The position numbers and the translations under genes are program-made. Source: Malurus cyaneus samueli (taxonomy: Eukaryota > Chordata > Aves > Passeriformes > Maluridae). From it: a DNA stretch of 64,000 nt. How positions within the stretch are numbered: position 1 is the first letter of the stretch; each line of letters opens with the position of its first letter. Positions 37,199-50,271 of the stretch are shown here, one piece after another. The notes beneath the pieces were generated by a model that ran no database searches, was not told the DNA's origin, and worked only from the letters and a program-made list of their open reading frames with translations. The stretch is from assembly GCA_009741485.1 (NCBI GenBank), contig CM019236.1, forward strand, positions 39,838,213-39,902,212. Direction: 5' to 3'.

Positions 37199-39340
37199 CA
37201 GGCTCTCAAGGTGCTCTGAGATTATTACTGAAGTTTTTATTGCATGATGATCTCAATCCAATTACTGATGTTTTGCTCGATCCATGAGATCATTTTCTAT
37301 TCCAGTCTGACCAGATCTTACTATTCTCAATCTTTTTGTGATTTTATTGAACTCAGTATTCTGTGGTCTTTTCCGTTAAAATCATCTTACTGACTATGAG
37401 AGCAGGAAAAGATGGGATCTCAGCGGATTGGCTTAATGTCCCAGCACAGAAGCAGGATGAATCATACCAATAATGCTTCTCTGATCACCTCTGAAAAATA
37501 CTTGGTGCTTGTTCTTTTTTTTTAAAGGCTAATAAGGTGCTGGAAACGCCCCCATCCTGTGCTGTCCTGCGTGGTGGGTCAAGAACAAGGACGAGAGAGG
37601 TCTAACAATCTCTCTTGCTACGTGCTGGGAATGAATTTGTCTCAGCCTGCAGCTTGACAGGAAAGAGACAGGGAAAATCTGGTGTCCTGACAAAACTTCA
37701 GGAAAAAAATAACATCCTTTTTTTGTCACAGTGCCAAGATGGCCCCTGTGCTCTGGGACTGTCAAGCCAAGCTGGACATCTGGTGTGGGGATTCGTCTGA
37801 TGGATGAGGATGACTACATCAGAGTTAGTCACCCCAGGCTTGCTTCGGAGCCCACAGGGAGAAATGGGTACTTCCAAAGGCGTGATTTGTCTCATACTAA
37901 AGAGTTATCCAAACCCGTATTGCATGAACTGTGCTCCAGATATCCCCAGGTTTCTCCGCTGAACTAGTTAGCTCATTCTATTTTTCTGACACCAAGAAGA
38001 AATGTAACATCTATTATAAATCTCTGCTGTAACCATTCAAGCTTTTTTTCTTGCTTTCCCCCTACAGTCAATATGAGAGCAGCAGGTCACCAGATTCTCA
38101 CAACAAAGCCTTAAGTACAGAAACTGTTATCATGTCTCTGTGTCCTCTACATGAAATAAATTGTGGGGGTTTTTTTCCCTTCAACATTTCCTTGCAGGAC
38201 ATCTTTCTTCATTTCTTATCACTTCAATGTTTTTGACTGGGCTTTTCTCCAGCTTGCTTCAACATTTAATATATCTGTAATGATTCAATAACGCAGCTAA
38301 GTAATACCTCCTGTTGTTCACACCATAGCCTCTAATTCAGTTATCTCCTTCTATTCTCATATTTTAAACATTGAGTCTTTATGAATTGAGTCTCATAACA
38401 AGTTTGAGATATACATATCTCTGGTCTTTCCTCATGAATCTAAATTCATACAAAACTTTGAACATAAAGACAAACTGAAAAGCTCAGTTACTGCTTCCAG
38501 TGCTTGGCAAGGTTGCAGTGCTGACACTGCCAGCCCAGCAGAGGAGGAAAAATAAGATTAGCGGCAGAGGCTTTGACTCCAAATGCCTTCCAGGGAACTG
38601 GCTGCACTTCGTTTGAATTTACCTCTCAGCAGTAGACAGATTTACATTTCACCCATTAGATCTCTGTGGGAAACTTCTACTCCCTGTGCATCTGTGATTT
38701 TTTCCAGTGTTTAGTTAATGAATACACATATATTTAATACCAGTGGTAATGAAGACACAAGGAGCTGTAGGGTAATGAGAATCAGGAGGCAGTTTCACAC
38801 AGTTTCCGTGAAATGAAAAATGGATGTGGTGTTCATAGTACCAGTTGGAGGCAGAAAATTATGAAGCTCAGTAAAAATAAATGTTGGCAGATTATCCCTT
38901 CTTAAAAAAACTTTCTGAGAACAAATATAGCCACAAAATCCCTCAAAAAAATCCAGCCATGGGACAATGTTATTTGCTCTTCTGTTCTGGCCTAGCCATG
39001 CTGTTGACTTCAATGGACCAAGACTCTGAATATGCTTTAGGTATATAGACAGACAGAAGGATGACCCATGCCCCAGGCATTACTTGCTCACCATTCCTAC
39101 TTCCTGTGTGATGCTGCAAAGGGCAGAAAATCACTATTAATTTCTGTAAAATTTTCCTGAATCGTAAGTAGTTCTTCACTTTATTTTAAATAAAGGCCCT
39201 ATTTCTTTAAAAAATATTTCTTTAAAGTGAGCGTGGGTAATTTTTCCTTGTGGTCTGATTTTAGTGTTTTCTCATAAGTGCTGTTCACCAGTCCAAAACC
39301 AGTCTTGGTTTAGCTGTCACTGCCATGAATAAGTTCACTC

Positions 39341-39700
39341 TGTGGACCAACGCAGCATGTGGCACCAAAATTCAGCACCTAAAAAAAAGTTTTAATTTTT
39401 TGTGTCGTGGCCCATACCAAATGCATGTGCTATGAGAAACATTAACCAGCAAGGACTTGTATGGGCAAGGCTGAAACATCAAAAGAGATGATGCCCAGAC
39501 CTTCCCGGGCTTGTCTCAGCTCCCGCTATTTAATGCAAATGAGATAATTTCACATATGGAGATAATGGTGCGATCCTACCTCACATCTTAGTCTTGCTTC
39601 GGGGAGTCAAAAGCAGCCAAATATTTTGAGGATCCCGGTGCCCCGAAGGTAACCACTAACTGTCCTGGTGCAGCCCATGGAGGGCACTCACTCACATGTG
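39341..39700. promoter_or_regulatory. Possible regulatory or LTR-like block with an ATGCAAAT octamer
   Basis: This part is less AT-rich than its surroundings and has several CpGs. An ATGCAAAT octamer at 39533-39540 overlaps a CTATTTAA element, followed by a CATATG E-box-like site. A GCATGTGGCACC word lies near 39353. The counterpart in copy 4 is 52406-52770, with its octamer at 52599-52606. The combination resembles an LTR or promoter segment, but I cannot name a family or an attached transcript. Confidence 0.2.
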
Positions 39701-41355
39701 CAGGCTTGGGTTAGATCATCTCTGCTGTTGCTTTGTAGGAACAGAGAACAGCCAGCAAAAGGCAAGGAGAAGTGTGATACCTGAGAAACAGCACTCTCCT
39801 GCAGACTGGGGAAAGAGAAAAACCGAAAAAAACATCTAGAAAGAGAAGGACCCAAGACAAAAAAAAAAGAAAAAATTGAAATTGAACTAGTTAAACTGAA
39901 ATGCTTACAGCAACACAGCCTGCTCCTTTTTACGTCCCAGCAACAGCAACAAATAAACAAAATATGTTGGAAGGAGAGACAAACTGAACACATGCTTTGC
40001 TCTAGATTTATCCTTGCAAGTGTGGTACTCAAAGGACAGTGCCCAGCCTTTAAATTTGTGTTCTCACTGACCCTTGCTACACCACTTTTTCCACTCAGTC
40101 TGTTTCTTGTTCATCAACCACAAGGCCCAAGCCATGACTTTCTTCCCAAGTGATTTTAGTCTCTTTTCTTCCCTAAGCCCTTGCTTATTTTTTTCCCGGT
40201 GTTGACAACTTGTACTGTGATCTCTTCACACAGCTGATACTTACTAAGGAGTCAGGTTTCCCTGTGATGCCCAAGCAGACATTTTCAGGGTGTCAGATGG
40301 AACCAATATATTAAAGAATAACAGAAAAGTTTGAGGATTATTTATATTTTTATGGCCTTTAGCCATGTCTCCATATGTTTCAACATCTGTTGTTTAGTAG
40401 ATATTAAATGCTGCTTGAGCAGTGAGATAAGTTCATGGTTTATATTTGTACTTTAACCAAAGGACCATGTGTTTTATATGTATTTTAGTCTTCATGGGCG
40501 CACTTAGTCAATAACAAACCATGTTGGACCATCTGCTATTTAAAAGCTCCACAACTTCTTATGGTGAGGTTTTTATCAGTGTTATCATGTCATTTAGGAA
40601 AAAAAATGTCATCTGCCTAAAGAGACAGCTCCTTCAATAAAGATTTTTGAAGCTTTTCTGAAATGCTGCTTTATAGCAAGGAACATATGGTTACCATCAT
40701 AATGGCAATCAAAGATTGCTGTCTGGTAGGACAGTAGTGAGATGAGCTACTAAAATTCACTGGAAAGAGTCCGTCTTCCCAGGGCTTTTTTTCCACCCAG
40801 TAAAGGTGAAATTATTCCATCACTTCCCCACTACTGAATTTGTGTCTCACTAATGAATTGCAAGATGCCAGACCCAGGCACCTATTGTGAAGTACATTAT
40901 GTAAGCATAATTTCAGAGCAGACGTTTACAAGGATTTGTAGGTACAAAACCTCATGTTGGTGAATGCTCCAATGACCACTGAATTTAGCCATCCTTTGTA
41001 ACAGTTGCTGTTGATACCAAACTACTTATCTGCTGCAATGATTTGGTCTTTAATAGTGTAAATTGGTGATGACTGTCACAAAATCTTGAGGAAAACCCTC
41101 ATTTCCATGAGGTTTGTAAAAAGTAAGCCATTTCAAAGAATTTATTCTGACACACTTTTAACATCCTTTTTTTAAAAGTCTCTCTTTACAATCTTAAAAA
41201 TGTCTGTGTCTCTCTATCTTCTCTCTGATTTCTATTAAGAACTGGAAATATTCTTCCTGTGAAAATTATGACGTAAGGTCCTTTTTTCACCTTAAAGAAC
41301 CATGACTTCTCTAAGGAAAGATGTAGAAAATACAGTGAAGGGAATTTCCCTGTTC

Positions 41356-41379
41356 ACTCAGTGATACTCACTGAGTATC
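41356..41379. repeat. Two overlapping perfect inverted repeats
   Basis: ACTCAGTGA (41356-41364) pairs with TCACTGAGT (41368-41376) across the loop TAC. GATACTCA (41363-41370) pairs with TGAGTATC (41372-41379) across one C. The two hairpins share bases and exclude each other. Both are conserved in copy 4 at 54413-54436. Confidence 0.75.
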
Positions 41380-41929
41380 ATTTCCACATTGTATGCATAT
41401 TTTCACCCCTCTTGGTAAGTGCACTGAAGGCATGGTTCAAATGCAGCAGTATTTAAAAACAACATTTTCCATTTTTTCTTCTTGAAGTTCTTACACTTTT
41501 TTCAACTGTAAATCTTGAGATAAAGGTAGCTCTTGTTCCCTGTTTATTCTCTGTGCATTTATGCAAGCAGCAGGAATAAAGCCAGCACTCAGACCTGGTT
41601 ACTTGCATGCACACACATCCACAATCTGAGTAGCCCATGCTGCTCTGGGCAGCTGGGATTCTTTCTGTACTTGTCCATGCATAACCTATAATCACGGCTC
41701 AACTTTAAAAAACATCTGATTGCATCAACCAAAATAAAATGTTCTTTCCAGAAGCCTAGTACTGGACTAATTTTGGAGGTTGACAGGAGTGGGATGGCAA
41801 TCTGCCATATCGCAGGAGTGACCTGACCAGCCTATTTTTCCAATTGGATTTTTTCTAAAAATGACCCATTGGCGGCACTCAAATAACTTGGATACAAGGT
41901 TGGCATCCTTCTAGCTAGAGCAATCTTTT

Positions 41930-41954
41930 NNNNNNNNNNNNNNNNNNNNNNNNN
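41930..41954. other. Assembly gap, 25 N
   Basis: This second gap is identical in length to the one at 29075-29099. It ends copy 3 right after a CAATCTTTT word that also occurs at 56030-56038, where the sequence continues without a gap. Confidence 0.98.
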
Positions 41955-42252
41955 AGATCCCCAAACCCCAACAACCACCAGCAATCCCCAACCCACCCCC
42001 ACCAATAACAAAAAAAACCACACCACCCCCCAAACCAACATGACCCCCCAACACACCCAACCAACACCCCAACCAAAACCAACCCCCCAACCACCCCAAC
42101 ACCCAAACCACACCCACCCAACCACCCAAACCCAACACAACACACACCACCAAAAAACACCCAACAAACCCACACCCTCCACCCCCCAACCCCAACACCA
42201 AACACCCCCAAAAACAAACAACCATCAAACCACAACCACCCACCACCAACAA
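41955..42252. repeat. 298-bp A/C-only block (second copy)
   Basis: Same sequence as 29100-29397, again between a 25-N gap and the start of a unit copy (copy 4). Perfect identity next to noisy flanks indicates that the same sequence was placed twice. Confidence 0.9.
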
Positions 42253-44511
42253 TTTATGCTTAAACTGAATATCAGTTTAAAAGAAAGCAAACAAAACTGA
42301 ATTATCCGCTTATTTAAAGATGTTGAATAAAATATTGTTGTGCACAAATCCATGTTGAAGTTTTTTGCCTGCTGGAGCCTTTTGCCGAGAACTTCTCGTT
42401 TGTGGATCTTGGACAGAGAGTCAGTGCAGAAACTGCTTCCTCCCATGGTAGACACTATAAAAAAACACAGTCAAGGATCTGATGGAAGATAAAATGAATG
42501 TTGTTAGCAACAGAGTCTCGATTCTCCAGTTTTCTTCACTTTATGTACATTGTCCATACTGCTGCAAAAAGATTGTTGGTGAAAACCGTTGTTCCTACTG
42601 GCAATTGCCCACCGGTGAACTCAGCGTGCGTGATCCGGATGAGAAGAGATGCAGGTATCTGCCTAGTTTGAAACAATGGCTGATAGTTTAGTCTTCACAT
42701 GGTGTCTAGGACAGCAGTAATTAGCATTAATTAGTAAGTACATCTGCTGTCTGCTTTAGTCCCATGGTAGCTCACGTCTGTGGAAGTAGGGATCAAACGA
42801 GTTATTACTTCAACGTCAATACTCATAAAACAGACTCTTGTCTTAGATTCCCATATGTTGAGTGCCTGCTCTGCTCTGATGCTCTGCAGTTTAGAGTTTT
42901 TTGAAAGGTCTTGTTTCTCTGCCTCGACAGCCAGCCTGGCAAATAAAAATTATGGATTAAAATAAACAATTAGTCTTGTCGTAAATAATAGCAAACCAAA
43001 AAGTCTTGAACTGGATTCCTGCCATGTAAATATAAAATGCTTCTTCTAGGAAAGCCCAAAGTCAGTAGGCAGAGCTTTACAAATCTTACTCCAAGATATA
43101 AATGTTCATGCTCTGCATACTAAATCATGGCTTTACTGGGCTGGACTTAGTTAGAAGACAGGTTTGGTCATGCGTTCTTGGCACCATGTAGGTGCTATCT
43201 GATAACCAGCTATGCCTCAAGCAGAAAGGCGAGGTGGGAATTCTCAATATTTCTGTGTAGAAAACAGAGCAATTCAACCACTGGACTCTCCACTATGGCT
43301 ACTGTTAGATTCCCTGACAGCTGGAGAACCAGCCCCTATGCCTGTCTCTCCAAGGGGAAAATCGCTGCTAAGTAGCTGAGGAAAAATGCGTGTTGTTTTA
43401 GGTTTCGGGATGAAGAGAGAAGAAGAAGTAAACAAAAATTGTTGTTAGTTGGGTTGGTTTGCATTTCCCCACCTATTTGCTTTCAGGGCACTGTACTAAC
43501 TGGCTTCACATACTTCTGGAGAGTATCTGCTTGCAACGTGGCTGCTGCCAACCCTACCCAGGAGTTTGCAAGATTAAATCAGCCTTAGTCACAAAGGCCT
43601 TTCAGCTGTGCCCACATAGGATGAATGGTACTACCGAAATGGGTAGAACAGGGGTCCAAGAGCCTTAGAAATCTGGCTTTTTCTTTGACAATCTATCTCT
43701 TTAATTTCTTTCCCTTTAAGGACAAGTATTTATATTGTCCAGCCCTAGCAAGCAATGTTTCTTAATGTTGAGAGGCAAAGGTCTGAAGTGTTGTTAAAAT
43801 CAAATATTTTAAGTCAGTACTTGTGTTCTTTCCACAAACAGCCAAGAACTCTTGTTTCAGGGAAGCATCCCATCCACTAGGCTACAGAATGTAAATCCTA
43901 TAGAAAAGACGAGTATGGCTGTCCCGGATTTCCCTGAGGCGATGCCTTGGATATGCTCTAGGAAGAGGTGTTTGTTAGCTACCACATCACAGACTTTGCC
44001 TCTCTGGTTCCTGCAACATTGCAGCCTTTGTGGATTGAGCAAAAACTTCTGCTATCTCTGTCTCCTCTCTTGACAAATTGCTGTGGGCCTATGAAGTTGT
44101 TTCAGGTTTAAAAAATGATAGCTCTTGAACCAAGAAACTGAGTGTCTCCTGCAGGAAACTAACATCCGATTAGGCAGATTGCCTGCGAAACCCAGAGAAC
44201 TGTTTCGAGTGCTAAATATAAACACTTTTTTAAAAGCAGCCAGAGGAACAAGAAAAAGAAAAACTGGGTGAGATTTTGCCAAAGATAGTTGGTTATTGCT
44301 GATTTTGGGCCAGTCAGTCTAATTGGCCTCAGGAGTACGGTTTCTGAAAACAGCTGCACTCCATAATGTGAATCAAATTTTAAACATCCACAGGTTAAAG
44401 GGCCTCTATTACATTTAAATCTGCAACAAAATATCAGATCCAAATTGTTATAACGTTGGAATTCCCAAGAGTGCCTAGAATCATTTTCTATTCTTCAGAA
44501 AACATCTAGCC

Positions 44512-44608
44512 GAATCTATGACTGTTTTGTTGCTCTTATAAGGTGAAAGAGTCCAGAGGCTAACCCATAACAAAATTGATGAATCCCATTAAAAAAAAAA
44601 AATAGGGT
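44512..44608 (+). other. Counterpart in copy 4 of the 95-bp segment missing from copy 2
   Basis: Same sequence as 31620-31714 with a slightly longer A-run and one extra G, consistent with homopolymer error. Confidence 0.85.
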
Positions 44609-47600
44609 TCGTGTTTATACAAACTGTAGTTTCCTAGCTGATTTTCATGGCTTGGCTAATTCAGGTTTGTAGAGCAGCAATGCCAGTCTCAATGAATTGC
44701 ATCGTCATGTGAAGCCGTCAGGTCTCCCAGTTCTGACAGGGAATTAAACCTTCTCATTCGATCTTTTTGAAAATGAATAATCTAAGAGCATTTTTGCAGC
44801 CCAAAGTATCACTAGAAATGTGAAAACCTTCTGAAGGATAAATAAGTACACTTATCTTCAGTCAAAGAGCAGAGGCATCTTCACAAGGAACATTTCTGGG
44901 CTTCATCCTTTCCTCTGGTTATAAGCGCTGTATCTGAAAGCAATGAAGTACTCTGTGATGAAGCTGAATTTACTTTTAATTTTACTTGCTGAACACGAGG
45001 AAAAGCTCATGTTTTTCACACCAACAACTATATGAGACGAACTTCCAATAACAAAAATGGACAAGTTCAATTTTACTTAGCTACTTTAAAGTTCAGCTGC
45101 AAAAAACAATGGTACAAAAACCCTTTGGAAATCATCGATGTCATCTAAAAACCTACACTGCAGTCTAATCATTTAAATGAATGTTGTAATTTTCTTTTAC
45201 CAGCTATTGCTCAGAAAATGTCTTGAAAACCGTAAGCAAATCTGTGCAAAAATTACTGCTCAAATGTAAACATACACAGACTTTTTCAAAATTGAAAGAA
45301 AGGGCCATTCTTCAGTTTTTTGTCCAGTTATGACTAGCACAGAGACACAAACATTCCTTGGGCTGGAAAATATGTGGAGTGAAGCATCAGTTTGAGAGTG
45401 TGAAATGTCTTGTATAATTAGTTTCAATATTCATCACTGTTCTTTGTCACTAATGAGTGATGGATGGCCTCCCAATTCTTATTAAATTTAACCTAGTAGA
45501 GAATTTTGCTTTCAAGACCAATTTTGGCCAATTCTTCATTTCCTGCATCCTATTCTCCTTTTTCCCAAAACATGTTATCTACTCAAAGGACCTCTAACTC
45601 CTTCTGTGACACTGGCATACTTGTAAACTGGCCACCTCTGCTGAGGAGATTAAAGCAATTTCTATCATTCTACCTTTGTGTGACTATTTGTACTGTAAGT
45701 AGTGGGGATGCAGTTCTTTGCTTTCTTGTGATTTGGAGACAGCTGGGCTGTAGACACAAAACGTTTTGATGCAGATCTTCAGGTGCTGAAAAATGACCTG
45801 TCTTTGTCTTAGTCAAGAAAATTATAGACACTTTAGCTGTTGACGAGAAAGCTTTGTTCTGGTCAGATGCAGAAATGTAAGTCATTTGGGGCTCCTTTGC
45901 AGATAGATGTTGATGATATTCTTCATTCTGTATGCTTGGTTTAAGTGTGTACCATTTCATTCCAAACAGAACTGCCCCCACACTGTCTTGTGGCGTTACT
46001 TCAGTCCGATTGCTCTTCTTCTCCCATCACCTCCAGCATATCTGTATTTTCTGACCCATGCTTAAACCTTGACATGACGCAAAATAAGTGACTGCGTCCA
46101 AATTTTGTCTTCTTATGTCTTATTAAAAAATCTCTGGCTGTTAACGAGAAGACTTGGGCCTCCCTGTGTTCGTTTCATCATTTAGCTTTATGCGTCTATC
46201 TTTGTTGGACAGTTTTACCATTCCTTAAATAGCAGTAACTGATTTGTACAGCATGTATGCGTTAGCACTTGAGGTGCAGGACCACTGAAGTTTGTAGTCT
46301 CTATAAATTACGTTTCCCACGAGCATCCTGTTGATGCAAGGGCTGAAGAGGAGATGTACAAGCAGCATATTAATTTTCTTGACCAAAGCCCTACATAGCA
46401 GGCTGTGAAAATTCACAAATGAAGGTTGATATGTGATTTATACCATCCACCAGCATCGTTCATATTGCCGCCAGAAGCAGTAAGCAGGATGGTTTTCTGT
46501 TCTATTTTTTTGGAAAGTTGGACAAAAATTAGCTTGCACAAGTTGTTCCAAGGCCACTCCTTCCCTCAAAATAATGGTATGCACAGCCAGAAAACAAGCC
46601 CTAGAGGGTTCTGGGCCTATCTTAAAGGGTTATTTCTGATGCCAAGCATCGTGTGCATATTTGGTAGTCCTAGGAGATTTTGGAAAAAGATTCCTAGAAA
46701 ACCTGGGAATTGTATACAGTTCAGATTGTAAAGGAGATAAACTCCTTAGCTGACTCAGGGATGATCACAGGCTCTAGGAGGCATGTTAAACTTTAAATCT
46801 ACCACAGTTTCTTTTTGCCTGCCCTTTGATTGTGCAAACACAGATGCTGCAAAAGTCTAGGACCCAGTTTTTATGGATCAGGATGATTGTGTCGTTTATA
46901 AAAGAAAGAAAATAAATCTAAAAATTTAATATTCCTCTGAAGGAGAGGGAGAAACCTGCAAACATTCCTATCCATCCATGAAAGTTTGTTTTATGTCTCT
47001 TTTTCCTTTTCATGCATTTACCACATTCCACTGCCTACTTCCAGCCAAAGTGATATATGAGAAATATGGCAAGGAAATATACTGCTGTTTCTGCACATTC
47101 TTACATCAAATATCTCATCAAATTATTACCTGTTGACCTGTCTCTTAGGAGATAAAAAGCTCCCTACTCTGCTTTTTTCGGCAGGTTCACTGCTACCTAT
47201 GTGGGAAATGGAGCACTTTGACTGGTCCCCTGTCCACTTAGTTTCATTGCTCACCATTAAGATAAATTAAAAATATAATTACTTTCATCCTTGTACTTCA
47301 TCTTTCCCCCCTAGGCTTAAATATTTACTACTACTTTTACAGGCTTTTGCCTTTAGTTGACAAATTTTTAGGAGCCAGTAATTTCCCATTTCATGTTGAA
47401 GTCTCTATGTATAATCTATAAAAAAACTACCACAAGCTAAACAAAAAATATCCCAGTTAAAAGGTGTAATGGAGAAATTTTATGATTGTAAGTTACTTAA
47501 CCATGAATCGCAATAGCTTCCCGGCATTTTCAGTTCAACATTGATCTTTCTTGAAATGACACAGAATTCCCTTGGTTCAATATGATTGCAGTTACTCATC

Positions 47601-50208
47601 AACATTGCTCCAGAACCTGCTCGTACTTCATCTATTGTATAATTTCTACAATATCTATTTCTAGAGTACCACCAATGCTGCTAAATATCAAAAGCCCCCT
47701 CAACAGTTATGTCATCTATCTAACTGATAACTTACATGACTCTTAATCATAAATGAAACCATGATGTGAAGTACCTCAAAACATTTTCGCTCACATTAGA
47801 AAGACTGAACTTAGTATAATGAAGTTAAAATTACTTGAGAAATAAGCATAGAGCCTATGCGAAGCAGAATCAATCAAAATAAATTTTTTTACAAATCAAG
47901 ACAAGACCTATGACTTTCCATAATTGCAATGGAAATTGCCATGAAAAGACAAACCCCATCAGGATGCCTCCTTGTGAAAAAACCTGGCTGTGAACGTACA
48001 AGCAAGTCAAGGACATTCTGAGAAAGTACAACAACAAAGTGATCCTAAAAATATCACCAAGGTCAACACACAAGGAATACAAATGCTACAGATTTACATA
48101 ACCGGGTAACATCTTCAGCAATCAGAGGTAGGTAGTTGCAATCTCAGACTACAAACGCATGCTGTACTGTTCCAATCAGTATTGTGGACCTTTCCTTTAT
48201 TCTTTCATAGAATATGTCATTGACCCATTGACTCTATAGCTGCTTATTGAAGTGTTTTGTATTCCAAATATTAAACACTGCAAGTCTCATCTAGCATTCA
48301 TCATTTATGTGAGTCAAGAACCAAAACTTTATGATCTAATAATCCTTCTGTGAGTTCTGACTCAGGTCCAATGTGCTTAATACTCCATATCTCTTCCTGA
48401 TTTTTTACTTTTATTGAGCACCAATGGTATCTTAGGCCTCACTAAGAGTTTCCCTGAAAGCACTGCCTTCCTATGTGTGAGTTGAAAATTACTAAAGCAG
48501 AATGACTTTGCATCTGAGAAATTAATATACCCTTAATTGCATCTGAACAGACTTGGATAGGTAAATGTGCTGTGTGTGATGGATTGGGTTTTTAATCTTG
48601 CCTTCTTCCGTCTATTTCGTGGGCACCTAATCCAGCAAGGATGCTGCTGAGCAAACTGGCTTTCATCCACCAAACCACTTAAGCTCATACTCTCCTTGGG
48701 ACATGTGAATCTTCCACTGAGATGTCTGAATAACAAGGGAGCATTGCTCTTTGGAGCCATGAGTTCTGAACACTCACGAGGAGAACTCAGTACCAGCTCT
48801 GGAAAAACAATCAGAAGTACAAATAAGTCTTGTTACTTTAACAGCTCAGTAATGAAGAACTTATCTCACTAGCTCCCACTGAAACTAGTAGGATTTTAGG
48901 GAGCTCCTCAGCATTCCAAAGCATTAGGAATGGGAGGAAAATAAATGTTCATTACTGAATGGAAGCTGTTGGTGTCAGTGTAAATTGTCAGAAATGCATC
49001 CTACACTCAAATTCATTTTTTAGAAAGGACCATCACCACCCTTGAGCCAGTTGCACCGGGCTTTGTCTCAGAGAGAAAAACCCCATCAGCCAGCATCACT
49101 GTCTGCAGTGTGCTGAGTCAAATTCCTGTTCATAAGGGGGTGTTACCATCTATTGTGGGTAGCAAATATGACAAAATTCTCCTTGTCTGACTCATTGCAA
49201 TGTTAGAGAACACTCTGACCCACCTGCACAAGAGTCCCCATAGGTGCAAGCTTTTTTATTTTAAAGCAATTTTCCTGAACATACGAAAAGCTGTTTTCCA
49301 AGCCAGTTTCAAACACACCTTTATTTTTTCCAGTTTTTCAGAGCTCCAGGTAAAAACTGAAGTCATCCCCACACCCTCATTCAAGCAGAGCTGCCATGAC
49401 TCTGAGGTCAGCTTTCTCCACAGAGAGTGGGAAGCCCTGAGGAAGCTCTGGCAGCATGTAGGTGTAGAAATCTCTGCTGTAAGAGGTGAAAGACAGTGTC
49501 ATACACCTCATCTTCCTGCTCAGTCACGTTTCCTCCATTTCTGTTGATAAATATACATTTTGTTCTGCTGAATTAATGGTGGTGTCCTGCTTTGACTGGC
49601 AGCAGCATCAAGAAGCTGCCATCTCCGGTGTCCCTGTAACCATTCATGGCTCTGTCTGTGTCTCTAGAGCACCTCTGCTGACAAGGACCATTTGTCAAAA
49701 CAGTTGGGAAGCAGCTGGTCTCTCTCGTTGCCATGTAAGCAACAGGTGTCTGGAGAATGGGCAGCAAATGAGGTGGGAAGAAAGAGAGGAAACCCAGGAA
49801 AATGATCAGAGCCCACTCGACTTGCAATGATTAGTTTTCAAGTGCTTAGCCATATCCCAGAATGCTGTAGAATAAAAGCAATTCAGTTTTTAACTGGAGC
49901 TCTGTAAAACTGAAAAAAATAAAGGCATGTCTTGAAAGCGGGCTTGGAAAACAGCTTTTCACATGTTGAGGAAAACTGCTTTAAATTAAAAAGCTTGCAT
50001 CTTGGGGGGATTCTTGTGCAGGTGGGTCAGAGTGTTCTGTACATTTACAATGAGTCAGACAAGGAGAATAGATGGCAAACACCTCTTAAGAACGGGAATT
50101 TAACTCAACTGGAAAGTATTATTTTAAGGCCGGGGTTTTTTTTTTTGTTTACTGATCTGTGAGAAAAAATACTTTATGTCAGTGTATCGAAAACTTCTTG
50201 ATGCTAAT

Positions 50209-50271
50209 CATCAGAAAAACCTGTTAGATTATTCCTGGTCCATCAGAAAGACCTGTTAGATATTCCTGGTC
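50209..50271 (+). repeat. Two-copy 32-bp tandem repeat (copy 4 version)
   Basis: Units 50209-50240 and 50241-50271 are the counterparts of 26859-26921 and 37136-37198. Confidence 0.85.

Larger units (their letters stand above)
29398..41929 (+). repeat. Copy 3 of the large duplicated unit, with 3' extension
   Basis: Positions 29398-39340 match copy 2. Positions 39341-41760 match only copy 4 (52406-54810), because copy 2 ends at its gap. The last 170 bases (41760-41929) match 55869-56036, so copy 3 skips 54811-55868. It has the 95-bp segment at 31620-31714. At 33997, 35755, 33559 and 31800 it carries A, A, C and A, as copy 4 does and copy 2 does not. No gene is recognised. Open frames are short and unsupported. 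Confidence 0.95.
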
